A stretch of DNA of 40,385 nt from Labilibaculum manganireducens (GTDB lineage Bacteria; Bacteroidota; Bacteroidia; Bacteroidales; Marinifilaceae). Shown here piece by piece: positions 33,897 to 40,385 of this stretch. Both the position numbers and the translations under genes were made by a program. Each line of letters begins with the position of its first letter. Position 1 is the first letter of the stretch. The notes under the pieces were generated by a model, which saw only the letters and a list, made by a program, of their open reading frames with translations, made no database searches and was not told the DNA's origin. The stretch lies in the NCBI RefSeq assembly GCF_002843385.1, contig NZ_MVDE01000043.1, positions 1 to 40,385 on the forward strand. Direction: 5' to 3'.

Positions 33897-36077
33897 ATGA
33901 AAAAATTAACACTATTTCTATTTGCTCTGTTAAGCCTGACTCTGGTGCAGGCACAAAAGAGCTTCACGCTCGAAGACATCACAAACAATGGCACTTTTCG
34001 TGCCCGCTCTGTTTACGGATTACGTTCCATGAATAGTGGAGAATCTTATACCGTTTTAAAACATGGAATCCGAATTGAAAAGTTTTCTTACGCTACAGGT
34101 GAATCTGAAGAAATAATTTTCGATTTGGCAGAAGTTGGCACTGATAAAATTAAAAGAATAGATTCTTACCAGTTTTCTTCCGATGAGCGTAAGATTTTGA
34201 TTGCAAGTAATCGTCAGAATATTTACCGACATTCTTACTCAGCAGAATTTTATGTGTACGACCGCGAGAAAAAGACTTTGGAAGCTTTGTCGGCAGGCAG
34301 ACAGCAATTGGCTGATTTTTCACCTTCCGGCGATCAGATTTGTTTTTTTCGAGACAACAATCTCTTCATAAAAGATCTTCAGAAGAAGAAAGAGGTTCAG
34401 ATTACATTTGATGGAAAGTACAATCACATTATTAACGGAGCGCCCGATTGGGTTTATGAGGAAGAGTTTTCCTTCAGTCAGGCTTACCAATGGTCGCCCG
34501 ATGGCAAGCGAATTGCCTTTATGCGTTTCGATGAGAGCAAGGTGAAACAGTTCAACATGACTGTTTTTAAAGGAACCAATCCTGAGAAAACAGAGAATGC
34601 CTTGTATCCCGAAAATTATACGTTTAAATATCCAAAAGCAGGAGAAGACAATTCTATTGTGAGTGTTCATGTTTACGATTTGCAATCGGCACTAACTAAA
34701 ACAATGGATGTTGGAGAAGAAACCGACCAATACATTCCAAGAATGCAATGGACACAAGATCCGAAGGTGTTGAGCATTGTCAGAATGAACCGCCATCAGA
34801 ATCATTATGAACTTTTGTTGGCTGATGCAGAAAGCGGAAAATCCAAATTATTGTACGAAGAGAAGAACGAAGCATGGATTGATATTAACGATGATTTGAG
34901 CTTTTTGAAGGATGGAAAACATTTTATTTTCACCAGCGAAAAGTCTGGATTCAATCACATTTACCTGTACGATTTGCAGGGAAATCCGGTAAAGCAAATA
35001 ACCAATGGCGATTGGGAGGTTACTCGATTTTTAGGTTACGATGAGGCAAGCAAACTATTTTACTATCAGGCAGCATCCGTGTCTCCTTTGCAACGCGAAA
35101 TTTATGCTGTAGATATCAAAGGAAAGAAAACTACTTTGCTTAGCGCGGATAAGGGAAGTAATACTGCAAATTTTAGCAAGGGATTTAAATATTACATCAA
35201 TTATTTTTCGAGTAATGAGCAACCTGTTTTGGTGACTTTGCACAATGCAAAAGGAAAATTGATCCGCACGTTGGAAGACAACCAGGACCTTAAGAAAAAA
35301 ATGCAGGAGTATCAGTTGCCCAAACGTGAGTTTTTCAGCTTTACAACCTCCGAAGGTGTAGAGTTGAACGCCTGGATGATGAAGCCGGTTGGTTTCGACA
35401 GCAACAAGGAATATCCTGCTTTACTTACCTTTTATGGCGGTCCGGGCTCTCAGGAAGTATTGGATCGCTATAGTTTCGATTGGTCAGATTATTTGGCACA
35501 AGAAGGATTTGTAGTGGTTTGTGTTGATAACCGGGGAACAGGTGGCAGAGGAGAAAAATTCAAGAAGTGCACCTATATGCAAATTCAGAATCTGGAAGCC
35601 ATCGATTTAATCGAAACAGGAAAGTACATGGCAAAACAACCTTTTATTGCGGCTGATAAAATTGGCGTATATGGTTGGAGTTTTGGCGGACAAATGTCCT
35701 CTTTGTGTATGTTTCGCGGTGCAGATGTGTTTGCTGCAGGAATTGCTGTTGCGCCGGTAACTACCTATCGTTATTACGATAGTGTTTATTCGGAAAGATA
35801 CTTGCGTACACCGCAGGAAAATCCGAAAGGATACGATGAATATGCTCCTATCTACTTCGCAGATCAATTAAAAGGGAAATTCTTGCTGGTACATGGAACA
35901 GCTGACGACAATGTGCACATGCAGAATACTCTGGAGCTGGCCGAAGAGCTGGTTCAACACAACAAAAAATTCCGGATGCATTTGTATACCAACCGAAATC
36001 ATGGCATTTACGGCGGAAATACCCGTTTTCACTTGTTTGGTATGATGACCGATTTTTTAAAGGAGAATCTAAAATAG
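33897..36077 (+). CDS. Exported dipeptidyl peptidase IV (S9B)
   Basis: 726 residues from the ATG at 33897, which begins the signal peptide MKKLTLFLFALLSLTLVQA. The frame is open to a TTG at 33855 but that adds 14 residues before the signal peptide. A beta-propeller domain with the double-glutamate motif DWVYEEEF (E188, E189), which anchors the substrate amino-terminus, leads into an alpha/beta hydrolase domain with the triad S595 (GWSFGG), D670 (GTADDNVH), H702 (RNHGIYGG). DPP IV removes X-Pro dipeptides from peptides in the periplasm. A terminator follows at 36121. Confidence 0.93.
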   Translation: MKKLTLFLFALLSLTLVQAQKSFTLEDITNNGTFRARSVYGLRSMNSGESYTVLKHGIRIEKFSYATGESEEIIFDLAEVGTDKIKRIDSYQFSSDERKILIASNRQNIYRHSYSAEFYVYDREKKTLEALSAGRQQLADFSPSGDQICFFRDNNLFIKDLQKKKEVQITFDGKYNHIINGAPDWVYEEEFSFSQAYQWSPDGKRIAFMRFDESKVKQFNMTVFKGTNPEKTENALYPENYTFKYPKAGEDNSIVSVHVYDLQSALTKTMDVGEETDQYIPRMQWTQDPKVLSIVRMNRHQNHYELLLADAESGKSKLLYEEKNEAWIDINDDLSFLKDGKHFIFTSEKSGFNHIYLYDLQGNPVKQITNGDWEVTRFLGYDEASKLFYYQAASVSPLQREIYAVDIKGKKTTLLSADKGSNTANFSKGFKYYINYFSSNEQPVLVTLHNAKGKLIRTLEDNQDLKKKMQEYQLPKREFFSFTTSEGVELNAWMMKPVGFDSNKEYPALLTFYGGPGSQEVLDRYSFDWSDYLAQEGFVVVCVDNRGTGGRGEKFKKCTYMQIQNLEAIDLIETGKYMAKQPFIAADKIGVYGWSFGGQMSSLCMFRGADVFAAGIAVAPVTTYRYYDSVYSERYLRTPQENPKGYDEYAPIYFADQLKGKFLLVHGTADDNVHMQNTLELAEELVQHNKKFRMHLYTNRNHGIYGGNTRFHLFGMMTDFLKENLK

Positions 36078-36120
36078 AAGATTAACACAAAGAATTTGTC
36101 AAAGGAAAATAATATTTCAG

Positions 36121-36148
36121 CCCGGAGCAACAACTTCGGGTTGTTTTT
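36121..36148 (+). terminator. Terminator of the DPP IV gene
   Basis: 7-bp stem CCCGGAG / CTTCGGG (one G-U) with a 6-nt loop, then TTGTTTTT. Confidence 0.75.
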
Positions 36149-36495
36149 ACCGGGGAATCCGCCGCGAAATGGAATTGATAAAAAGTTAATCTAAAATTGA
36201 TAATAAGAACATCTGTTTGTATGCCGCAAACACGATATTTGAATTGTCCTCTTTTCTGAAATTTACCTATCAGATTATTATTTAGTTTAGAAAATGTTGT
36301 TGGAGAGCTCTCGTTTGAGGGCTCTTTTTTTGCATTAAAACATAGTAATAAAGATTGCTTTGGGTGTGAAATTTTAAATTTGGGATATCTCATAACTTGT
36401 GAAGTTCATTTTCACATTCAATGCTATACAAACAGGAAGGCTTATCTCCTTATTTGGAATTATTCTGAGAATCAAAGCCCGGAGTTCTAACTAAT
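36149..36495. other. Gene-free interval with an orphan terminator
   Basis: About 350 nt without a credible protein gene. It contains the terminator at 36304-36331, which no known upstream gene needs because the DPP IV gene already has its own at 36121. A small RNA or a short undetected transcript from about 36180 is possible. The box GATATTTG (36235-36242) is an imperfect -7 candidate. Confidence 0.4.
36304..36331 (+). terminator. Orphan terminator
   Basis: 9-bp stem AGAGCTCTC / GAGGGCTCT (one T-G pair), loop GTTT, followed by a 7-T tail. Confidence 0.8.
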
Positions 36496-36536
36496 GTTTT
36501 ATTAATTTTATAAAACAAAAGGATAAGATACTTTTG
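36496..36536 (+). promoter_or_regulatory. Promoter and possible operator of the NifX-like gene
   Basis: TACTTTTG at 36529-36536 matches TAnnTTTG. About 20 nt upstream is a T-rich -33 candidate, and it is embedded in an inverted repeat GTTTTAT-N7-ATAAAAC (36496-36516), the sort of site a dimeric regulator binds. Regulation is inferred. Confidence 0.5.
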
Positions 36537-36561
36537 TTTTAAATCAACTAATAAAAATAAA

Positions 36562-36939
36562 ATGAAGATAGCAGTACCAGTAACAAGCAGCAGAGAAATC
36601 GATGGTCATTTTGGTCATTGTGAATTTTACAATGTGTTTGCAATTTCAGAAAACAAGGAAATTGTTGATGTACAAAAGATGGAATCACCACAGGGTTGTG
36701 GCTGCAAATCGAACATTGCATCGGTTTTGGCTGAAGCGGGCGTAACGGTAATGCTTGCCGGAGGAATTGGCAACGGAGCAATTAATGTGTTGAACAATTC
36801 AGGAATTGAAGTGGTTCGAGGCTGTTCAGGCAATGCAGAGGAAGTGGTTAAGCTGTATGTTGCAGGTCTGGTAAGTGATAGTGGTTCGAGTTGTCAGCAT
36901 ACTCATGGCGAAGGAGAAGATCATCAATGCAGTCACTAA
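36562..36939 (+). CDS. NifX/NifB-like iron-molybdenum cofactor-binding family protein
   Basis: 125 residues, one domain of the dinitrogenase iron-molybdenum cofactor family: MKIAVPVTSSREIDGHFGHCEFYNVFAI, then a CGCKSN site, LAGGIGNGAINVLNNSGIEVV and ARG/CSGNAEEVVKLY. It ends with a His/Cys-rich tail (SCQHTHGEGEDHQCSH), a likely metal-binding extension. Members bind Fe-S or Fe-Mo clusters, but most bacterial ones occur without nitrogenase and have unknown roles; no nif genes lie here. Cytosolic. It has its own promoter with an inverted repeat. A hairpin terminator lies 140 nt downstream. Confidence 0.85.
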   Translation: MKIAVPVTSSREIDGHFGHCEFYNVFAISENKEIVDVQKMESPQGCGCKSNIASVLAEAGVTVMLAGGIGNGAINVLNNSGIEVVRGCSGNAEEVVKLYVAGLVSDSGSSCQHTHGEGEDHQCSH

Positions 36940-37305
36940 AATTCTTTGTTTAAGAAGAAAATTGCGGGAGTAGAAAGAACATATTTTGCAGTTTGGCCGG
37001 GCAGCATACTCAAAAACCAGTTTAACGATAAAGTAAGCTGTATTTAAATAGTGGTCAATGCAACTGTTTTGTATAAGTAAAGAGGTTTATAGTCAGCACT
37101 ATAAATCTCTTTTTTGCAGTGGGAATAAGTGTTTGTTAAATAAGGACTTTTTTAGGGATTATATTGGGTGAAAATATTTGCAAAATTGTAAATCTTCAAT
37201 CACTTTTATTATTTAATTTGTAGTGGTAAATGTTATTTGTATTTAAATTAAGAAGTAAGGTTAGTCCATTATTAATCAGTGTTATAAACGACTGTAAGAA
37301 GTGTT
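36940..37305. other. Intergenic region with a strong terminator
   Basis: No gene seen. The main feature is the terminator at 37079-37115. The remaining AT-rich 190 nt before 37306 must hold the promoter of the GNAT-ATP-grasp gene, but no exact -7 box is visible. Confidence 0.5.
37079..37115 (+). terminator. Terminator downstream of the NifX-like gene
   Basis: 15-bp stem AAAGAGGTTTATAGT / ACTATAAATCTCTTT (one G-T pair), loop CAGC, then TTT. Confidence 0.85.
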
Positions 37306-39267
37306 ATGAATGTTAAGATAAGAAAGTCCGACATCAATGATTTTAATTTTTTAGTAAAATTAGAAGAGGAGTCTTTTCCTGCTTTTCAGCAAAGTACAAA
37401 ACAGAGTATCAAGCATGGTATTCAAAGTGAGTTTCAGGAGATATTAATCGTTGAAACAAAGGATAAGAACAGAGCGCCGATTGGTGCTTTGGTTTTGTTT
37501 AAATACAGTAAATCATTACGCATATACTCTATAGCCATATTGCCCGAATACCAAAATATGGGATATGGTGATTATTTACTTAAACATGTATTTGAATTTG
37601 CCAATCGTCAGAATTATGAAAAAATATTGATTGAAGTAAGTGCCAAAGACACAAAACTAATAGACTGGTATAAGCAAAGGGGATTTAATTCTTTCGAAAG
37701 AATAGCTGACTATTACGGCGAAGGAGAGGATGCTGTGAAAATGGAGTTTAAAACCAATATTGCTTCATGTTCTCATAAAACAACCAATATTATTGTAATT
37801 AATCAACCTTATAAATGGACATTTCCAGATATAAATGCGAAGATTATTACAGTTAAGGAATATATCAATAACCCAGTATATCAGACAAATACTGATTTCA
37901 GAATCTTTAACTTGTGCAGCAGTTATAAGTATCAAAGTTATGGCTATTATGTTTCTTTACTTGCTTCGGCCCGCGGGCAGCGGATTATACCAAGTACAAT
38001 TACGATTCGTGATTTTCGTATCGTGAACGTGATTCATTCCATTGCTTATGATATTGAGGAATACACCAATAAATCACTGCATAAGGAGAAGGGAAATACT
38101 TTTTCATTGCATATTTATTTTGGACAAACAAATACCAAAGGTTATAATGCGCTGGCGGCTAAGCTTCATCAATTGTTCGAAGCACCTTTGTTCAAAGTGG
38201 ATTTTATTAAGCATGATGAAAAATGGATTATTAAAAAAGTACAGGTTTTAACCCTGAATAAGGTGGCAGAGCAGGATTTAAATTCGGTGTATGAATTTGC
38301 CAAAAAATATTTCAATAAAAAAAGATTTCACAGCACTAAACTGGTTAATTACAAGTACGATATAGCTGTACTTGTAAATCCTAAGGAAGAGAATTCACCT
38401 TCTTGCCCTAAAGCATTGCAGAAATTTAAAAGTGCGGCCAATCGCAGAGGATTGTATTTGGAGTTTATAACAAAGCAGGATATTGATAAAATCAATGAAT
38501 TCGATGCTTTGTTCATTCGGGAAACAACAAGTGTAAATGATCATACTTATGAATTTTCGCGTACAGCTTATGCCGAAGGTTTGGTTGTTATCGATGATCC
38601 CTGGTCTATTTTAAGGTGTTCCAATAAGATTTATCAGAATGAAATATTTAAGAAGCATAAATTATTAACGCCTGAAACAGAGGTTTTCACCAAGAATCTA
38701 TTTGATCCTAAAGTTTTGAATCAAATGAATTATCCCTTGGTGCTAAAACAGCCCGACAGTGCTTTTTCATTAGGGGTGATAAAGGTTGAAGATAAAGTGG
38801 AAGCCCGTGCCGAAATAAATAAGCTTTTTAAAATTTCGGATATGGTTGTTTGTCAGGAATTTCTTTACTCCGATTTCGATTGGCGAATTGGAATTATTGA
38901 TAATACGCCACTGTTTGCCTGCAAATATTACATGTGCAAAGATCATTGGCAAATATACAATTGGAAAGGCGAAGAGGAAGATAAAACGGGTAATTCCGAA
39001 ACTGTCAGCATTGAATCGGTTCCTGAAATTGTGGTGCAAACAGCCTTAAAAGCATCTGCTTTAATAGGAGATGGTTTGTACGGCGTAGATTTAAAAATGA
39101 TAGATGGTAAAGTTTATGTGGTTGAGGTAAATGACAACCCAAATATAGATGATGGCATTGAGGATTTTGTGTTAAAGGATCAACTGTACGACACAATTGT
39201 AGATTCGATATATCAGAGAATAGAGATTGCAAAAAATGTGCAGCGAATAGATTTCAGACGAAAATAA
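37306..39267 (+). CDS. GNAT + RLAN + RimK-like ATP-grasp fusion enzyme
   Basis: 653 residues, cytosolic. Residues 1-150 are a GNAT acetyltransferase with the acetyl-CoA loop IAILPEYQNMGYGDYLL. About 155-330 matches the RLAN domain that precedes some RimK-like ligases (NIIVINQPYKWTFPDINAK, YVSLLASARGQRIIPS). About 350-640 is an ATP-grasp ligase: LVLKQPDSAFSLGVIKVE (from 478), VCQEFLYSDFDWRIGI, and the metal-binding DLKMIDGKVYVVEVNDNPNID (E607, N609). ATP-grasp enzymes join a carboxylate to an amine; RLAN-RimK proteins are predicted amide ligases of unknown product. With the fused GNAT, one protein may both acylate and ligate. The exported gene 21 nt downstream is probably in the same operon. 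Confidence 0.85.
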   Translation: MNVKIRKSDINDFNFLVKLEEESFPAFQQSTKQSIKHGIQSEFQEILIVETKDKNRAPIGALVLFKYSKSLRIYSIAILPEYQNMGYGDYLLKHVFEFANRQNYEKILIEVSAKDTKLIDWYKQRGFNSFERIADYYGEGEDAVKMEFKTNIASCSHKTTNIIVINQPYKWTFPDINAKIITVKEYINNPVYQTNTDFRIFNLCSSYKYQSYGYYVSLLASARGQRIIPSTITIRDFRIVNVIHSIAYDIEEYTNKSLHKEKGNTFSLHIYFGQTNTKGYNALAAKLHQLFEAPLFKVDFIKHDEKWIIKKVQVLTLNKVAEQDLNSVYEFAKKYFNKKRFHSTKLVNYKYDIAVLVNPKEENSPSCPKALQKFKSAANRRGLYLEFITKQDIDKINEFDALFIRETTSVNDHTYEFSRTAYAEGLVVIDDPWSILRCSNKIYQNEIFKKHKLLTPETEVFTKNLFDPKVLNQMNYPLVLKQPDSAFSLGVIKVEDKVEARAEINKLFKISDMVVCQEFLYSDFDWRIGIIDNTPLFACKYYMCKDHWQIYNWKGEEEDKTGNSETVSIESVPEIVVQTALKASALIGDGLYGVDLKMIDGKVYVVEVNDNPNIDDGIEDFVLKDQLYDTIVDSIYQRIEIAKNVQRIDFRRK

Positions 39268-39288
39268 GTATCAAAAAAACAGGTTAAA

Positions 39289-39828
39289 ATGAAAACAAAA
39301 TTTTTGCTGATTATGCTGTTCATAGTCTGCACTATATCAGGTTACTGTCAGCAATCTCCTAAAGAGTATTTGGAAATTTCGGTGGATGATTTGATTGCTA
39401 AGGCAGATCAATACGAAAACAAAAATGTTGAGGTCATTGGGCTTATTGTGCACATGTGCGGAGTTGATGGAAAGAAGATGAAATTGAAATCTCCAAGTGG
39501 TGCAATTTTAAAGATTGTGCCTAATGATCCTGAGGAAAGTTTCGATCCGGCATTTAAAAAGCAATTGGTTTGTGTGCAGGGATTGGTGGAAATTACACGC
39601 ATAGAAAAGGCTTATGTTGACAAAATGGAAAAAGAGGGAACATTGCTTTGTCATATCGATCATACTCCATGCAAAGACAAACTTTGGGTGAACAATAAAA
39701 TTGAATCTGGTGAGGATATTGCGATAGTAAAAAAAGACATTGTTAATCTTAGAGAACAATTGCAGGAAAAGGATGATATCAATTTTGTTACTATTCGGTC
39801 CGTGAAAGTGAAATTGTTAGACGAATAA
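39289..39828 (+). CDS. Small exported OB-fold-like protein (DUF4920-like)
   Basis: 179 residues with a signal peptide (LLIMLFIVCTISGYC, cleavage before QQSP). The segment NVEVIGLIVHMCGVDGKKMKLKSPSGAILKIVPND...QLVCVQGLVEI has the strand pattern of small OB-fold domains such as DUF4920. A cysteine/histidine-rich stretch (LLCHIDHTPCKDKLWV) could bind metal. It is expected in the periplasm. It starts 21 nt after the ATP-grasp fusion gene, so they are probably co-transcribed; whether they act together is unknown. The family is unnamed to my knowledge. Confidence 0.6.
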   Translation: MKTKFLLIMLFIVCTISGYCQQSPKEYLEISVDDLIAKADQYENKNVEVIGLIVHMCGVDGKKMKLKSPSGAILKIVPNDPEESFDPAFKKQLVCVQGLVEITRIEKAYVDKMEKEGTLLCHIDHTPCKDKLWVNNKIESGEDIAIVKKDIVNLREQLQEKDDINFVTIRSVKVKLLDE

Positions 39829-39859
39829 CTTCATAAACCATTATTCCCGTTTAAAAGAT

Positions 39860-39920
39860 ATGAAACGTCCATGACAAGGATGTTTTGACACACAGGAAGA
39901 TGATTCTATAACCATATGAC
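39860..39920 (+). repeat. Repeated leader-like element, copy B
   Basis: Homologous to 13771-13842 (same ATGAAACGTCCAT start and CCATATGAC end, with an internal gap of about 10 nt). It is followed directly by the small open frame at 39923. A weaker match (GAAACGT, 16-nt spacer, TTGACA, GGAAGA) lies in the intron at 40115-40149. Confidence 0.55.
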
Positions 39921-39922
39921 AT

Positions 39923-40027
39923 ATGAAAAATAAGAAGGAGGATAGTATATTGCAAACGGTAATTAAAGAACCGTCCCATGGTTATACTGATAATTATTCA
40001 ATCTTCAATAAATACTCAAAAGATTAA
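39923..40027 (+). CDS. Possible 34-residue protein
   Basis: ATG at 39923 to TAA at 40025-40027; begins MKNKKEDSILQTVIKEPSHG and ends YSIFNKYSKD. It is polar, without a signal peptide or motif I recognise. It sits just after element B in the same relation as the S9 peptidase start to element A, and before a perfect hairpin at 40050. It may be a real micro-protein, the cut-off start of a gene broken by the intron, or chance. Confidence 0.3.
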   Translation: MKNKKEDSILQTVIKEPSHGYTDNYSIFNKYSKD

Positions 40028-40049
40028 AAAAAATACAGGAACTGTCTAT

Positions 40050-40076
40050 ATGCCAATATCATCACGATATTGGCAT
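40050..40076. terminator. Perfect 11-bp hairpin just before the intron
   Basis: ATGCCAATATC / GATATTGGCAT with loop ATCAC, followed by ATTTTAG. It may terminate the small frame at 39923 or the operon ending at 39828. Some group II introns (class C) prefer sites right after terminators, but I cannot assign this intron's class. Confidence 0.6.
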
Positions 40077-40101
40077 ATTTTAGTATGTCGGGCATGGTAA
40101 C

Positions 40102-40385
40102 GTGCTATCAAGATGAAACGTTCTTGAGTTCGCCGAGTTGACAGGAAGAACTAGCAATTGGCAAGGGTGTTGGGGGCGACCCCAAATCTGAAGGAAGCCA
40201 TCAGCAAAGTCATCGTTCTAACGAACAGAAACTTGATATAAGGCTTATTAGTGTGGGTAACCGAGCTATGGATTGGGAAAACCCAAAAGTCAACCGTAAC
40301 CACTAAGAGTAAATCAAGTAGGACGTGACGAAAGTACGTTATCTTATCCCGAGAGATCTCATAACCTGTTGTCCAAAACAACAAA
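40102..40385 (+). mobile_element. 5' part of a group II intron, truncated by the window edge
   Basis: From a GTGCTATC-type start near 40102 the sequence runs through intron domain I motifs known from bacterial group II introns: a stem CAAGA / TCTTG, GACAGGAAGAACTAGC, CTGAAGGAAGC, GAACAGAAACTTGATATAAGG and CCGAGCTATGG. The reverse-transcriptase gene and 3' end would lie right of the window. The start is uncertain by several bases. The 77-codon minus-strand frame in this region is not a gene. Confidence 0.7.

Noticed and set aside
36562-36939. Nitrogen-fixation locus
   Set aside because: Only a single NifX-like domain; no nifHDK, nifB or nifEN.
40151-40384. 77-codon minus-strand frame at the right edge
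   Set aside because: Opposite strand of intron domain I.

Overview
The window looks like chromosomal DNA from a low-GC marine or anaerobic member of the Bacteroidetes, probably order Marinilabiliales (Marinifilaceae-like); the genus-level placement is inference. The reasons are: no Shine-Dalgarno sequences but A-rich leaders, several -7 boxes of the Bacteroidetes form TAnnTTTG, an HU-HIG type histone-like protein, a TorF/Gcw_chp-like barrel with the SRHLWRG motif, a fused E1 alpha/beta 2-oxoacid dehydrogenase, a fused SpmA-SpmB membrane protein, and exported S9 peptidases. I saw no rRNA, tRNA or CRISPR array.

Layout. 1-126 is the 3' end (domains V and VI) of a group II intron, and about 40102-40385 is the 5' part of a group II intron, so both edges sit in mobile-intron sequence, as at contig breaks. 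345-2994: a barrel protein, then a likely three-gene operon (MazG-like NTP pyrophosphohydrolase, PhzF-like isomerase, pentapeptide-repeat protein). 3049-6936: an alanine/sodium symporter on the minus strand, an HU-HIG protein, a small barrel and an exported TPR protein. 7035-13617: MutS2 with a GTG start, a minus-strand Gate-domain membrane protein and RecQ. 13865-16831: an oligopeptidase B-like lipoprotein and an orphan LytTR response regulator. 17234-28251: the most unusual block, with an alanine-rich coiled-coil lipoprotein, an outer-membrane barrel, a STAND NTPase with an HTH-like N-terminus, a 1334-residue exported protein built of 17 TPR-like repeats (nine in exact 213-bp register), and a SpmAB fusion. 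28296-33228: S4 RNA-binding protein, AHSA1/START-like protein, E2 and fused E1 of a 2-oxoacid dehydrogenase, flavodoxin. 33897-39828: a DPP IV-type peptidase, a NifX-like protein, a GNAT + RLAN + ATP-grasp fusion and a small exported OB-fold-like protein.

How the genes may work together. Most are housekeeping or metabolic (DNA maintenance, branched-chain or related 2-oxoacid oxidation, amino-acid and peptide uptake). Two sets look less described. One is the surface coiled-coil/barrel pair beside a STAND regulator and a giant repeat protein; the other is the GNAT-RLAN-ATP-grasp enzyme with its exported partner, a probable amide-ligase pathway of unknown product.

Non-coding structure is rich. 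There is a 46-bp tandem repeat near 33381 whose only two differences between full units form a compensatory base pair, a 42/43-bp tandem hairpin repeat near 9578, and a leader-like element present at 13771 and again at 39860. Many strong hairpin terminators separate the units.
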